Below, piece after piece: positions 7,285 to 7,422 of a stretch of DNA of 7,422 bases. The DNA is from Spirochaetota bacterium (GTDB lineage: Bacteria > Spirochaetota > UBA4802 > UB4802). The DNA lies in the NCBI GenBank assembly GCA_029548025.1, contig JAKPOE010000370.1:1-7422 (forward strand). Reading direction: 5' to 3'. Under the pieces are notes generated by a model. The model saw only the letters and a program-made list of their open reading frames with translations, had not been told where the DNA came from and searched no databases. Numbering within the stretch: the first letter of the stretch is position 1; every line of letters begins with the position of its first letter. The position numbers and the translations under genes are program-made.

Positions 7285-7422
7285 CTATCTTCTCACCTCC
7301 AGCTGGTATATGCTTGCCATAGAACTTATGATGATAACCGAAGCAAAATAGATAATATTGCGCGTATCAATAATACCCCGTGCAATGTTTTGAAAATGAT
7401 AATCTGCGCTGATATATTCAAA
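7285..7422 (-). CDS. ABC-2 type permease (GldF-like), C-terminal fragment
   Basis: The minus strand from the right edge is open for 45 codons, from FEYISADYHF to a TAG at 7287-7285. The segment DYHFQNIARGIIDTRNIIYF followed by hydrophobic ASVIIISSMASIY matches the last part of GldF-type ABC-2 permeases, in which an ARGxIDTRxxxYF stretch precedes the final membrane helix. It is short for the family only because the window cuts it; the rest, and probably the ATPase subunit, lie to the right. The stop is separated from the GldG-like ATG by a single codon (GCT) and in the same frame, so the two genes form a tight operon and are probably translationally coupled. Confidence 0.75.
   Translation of the reverse strand, partial: FEYISADYHFQNIARGIIDTRNIIYFASVIIISSMASIYQLEVRR

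Overview
The window is a bacterial chromosome segment that leans AT-rich. By hand count of sampled lines, GC is about 40-48% in the acyl-CoA synthetase and 35-47% in the GldG-like gene. It falls to about 28% in the metallohydrolase gene and as low as about 12% in parts of the spacer before it. Organism identity cannot be fixed from the sequence. A GldF/GldG/DUF4340 gene set beside short-chain acyl-CoA genes fits a Gram-negative, possibly anaerobic lineage. Spirochaetota is one candidate among several, including Bacteroidota-like and deltaproteobacterial groups. I did not find a wholly new multi-gene system; the least explained part is the AT-rich middle, 2292-4063.

Layout. (1) 1-897, plus strand: the C-terminal half of a PrpE/ACSS3-type propionyl-CoA synthetase, cut by the window edge. 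(2) 945-2291, minus strand: a complete family CoA-transferase (4-hydroxybutyrate/butyryl-CoA:acetate type), convergent with the synthetase and sharing a perfect 11-bp hairpin terminator at 911-942. (3) 2292-3235: about 940 bp of very AT-rich spacer. It holds candidate promoters, a degenerate interspersed repeat of the TGTCATTCTGA kind, small inverted repeats and one doubtful 69-codon ORF. (4) 3236-4063, plus strand: a stand-alone metallo-beta-lactamase-fold hydrolase of the COG1237 type, noticeably more AT-rich than its neighbours. (5) 4119-7422, minus strand: an operon reading from the right edge, made of the C-terminus of an ABC-2 permease (GldF-like), a 714-aa GldG-like auxiliary protein and a 331-aa DUF4340 membrane-anchored protein.

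How the genes work together. The synthetase activates propionate (or a similar short acid) at the cost of ATP. The CoA-transferase moves CoA between short-chain acyl-CoAs and acetate, so the pair makes a small fatty-acid activation/fermentation locus, although the two genes are transcribed separately. The minus-strand operon encodes the membrane and periplasm-facing parts of a Gld-type ABC exporter whose substrate is unknown; its ATPase is expected just outside the right edge. The metallohydrolase has no functional link to either neighbour that I can see and looks like an insertion between them.
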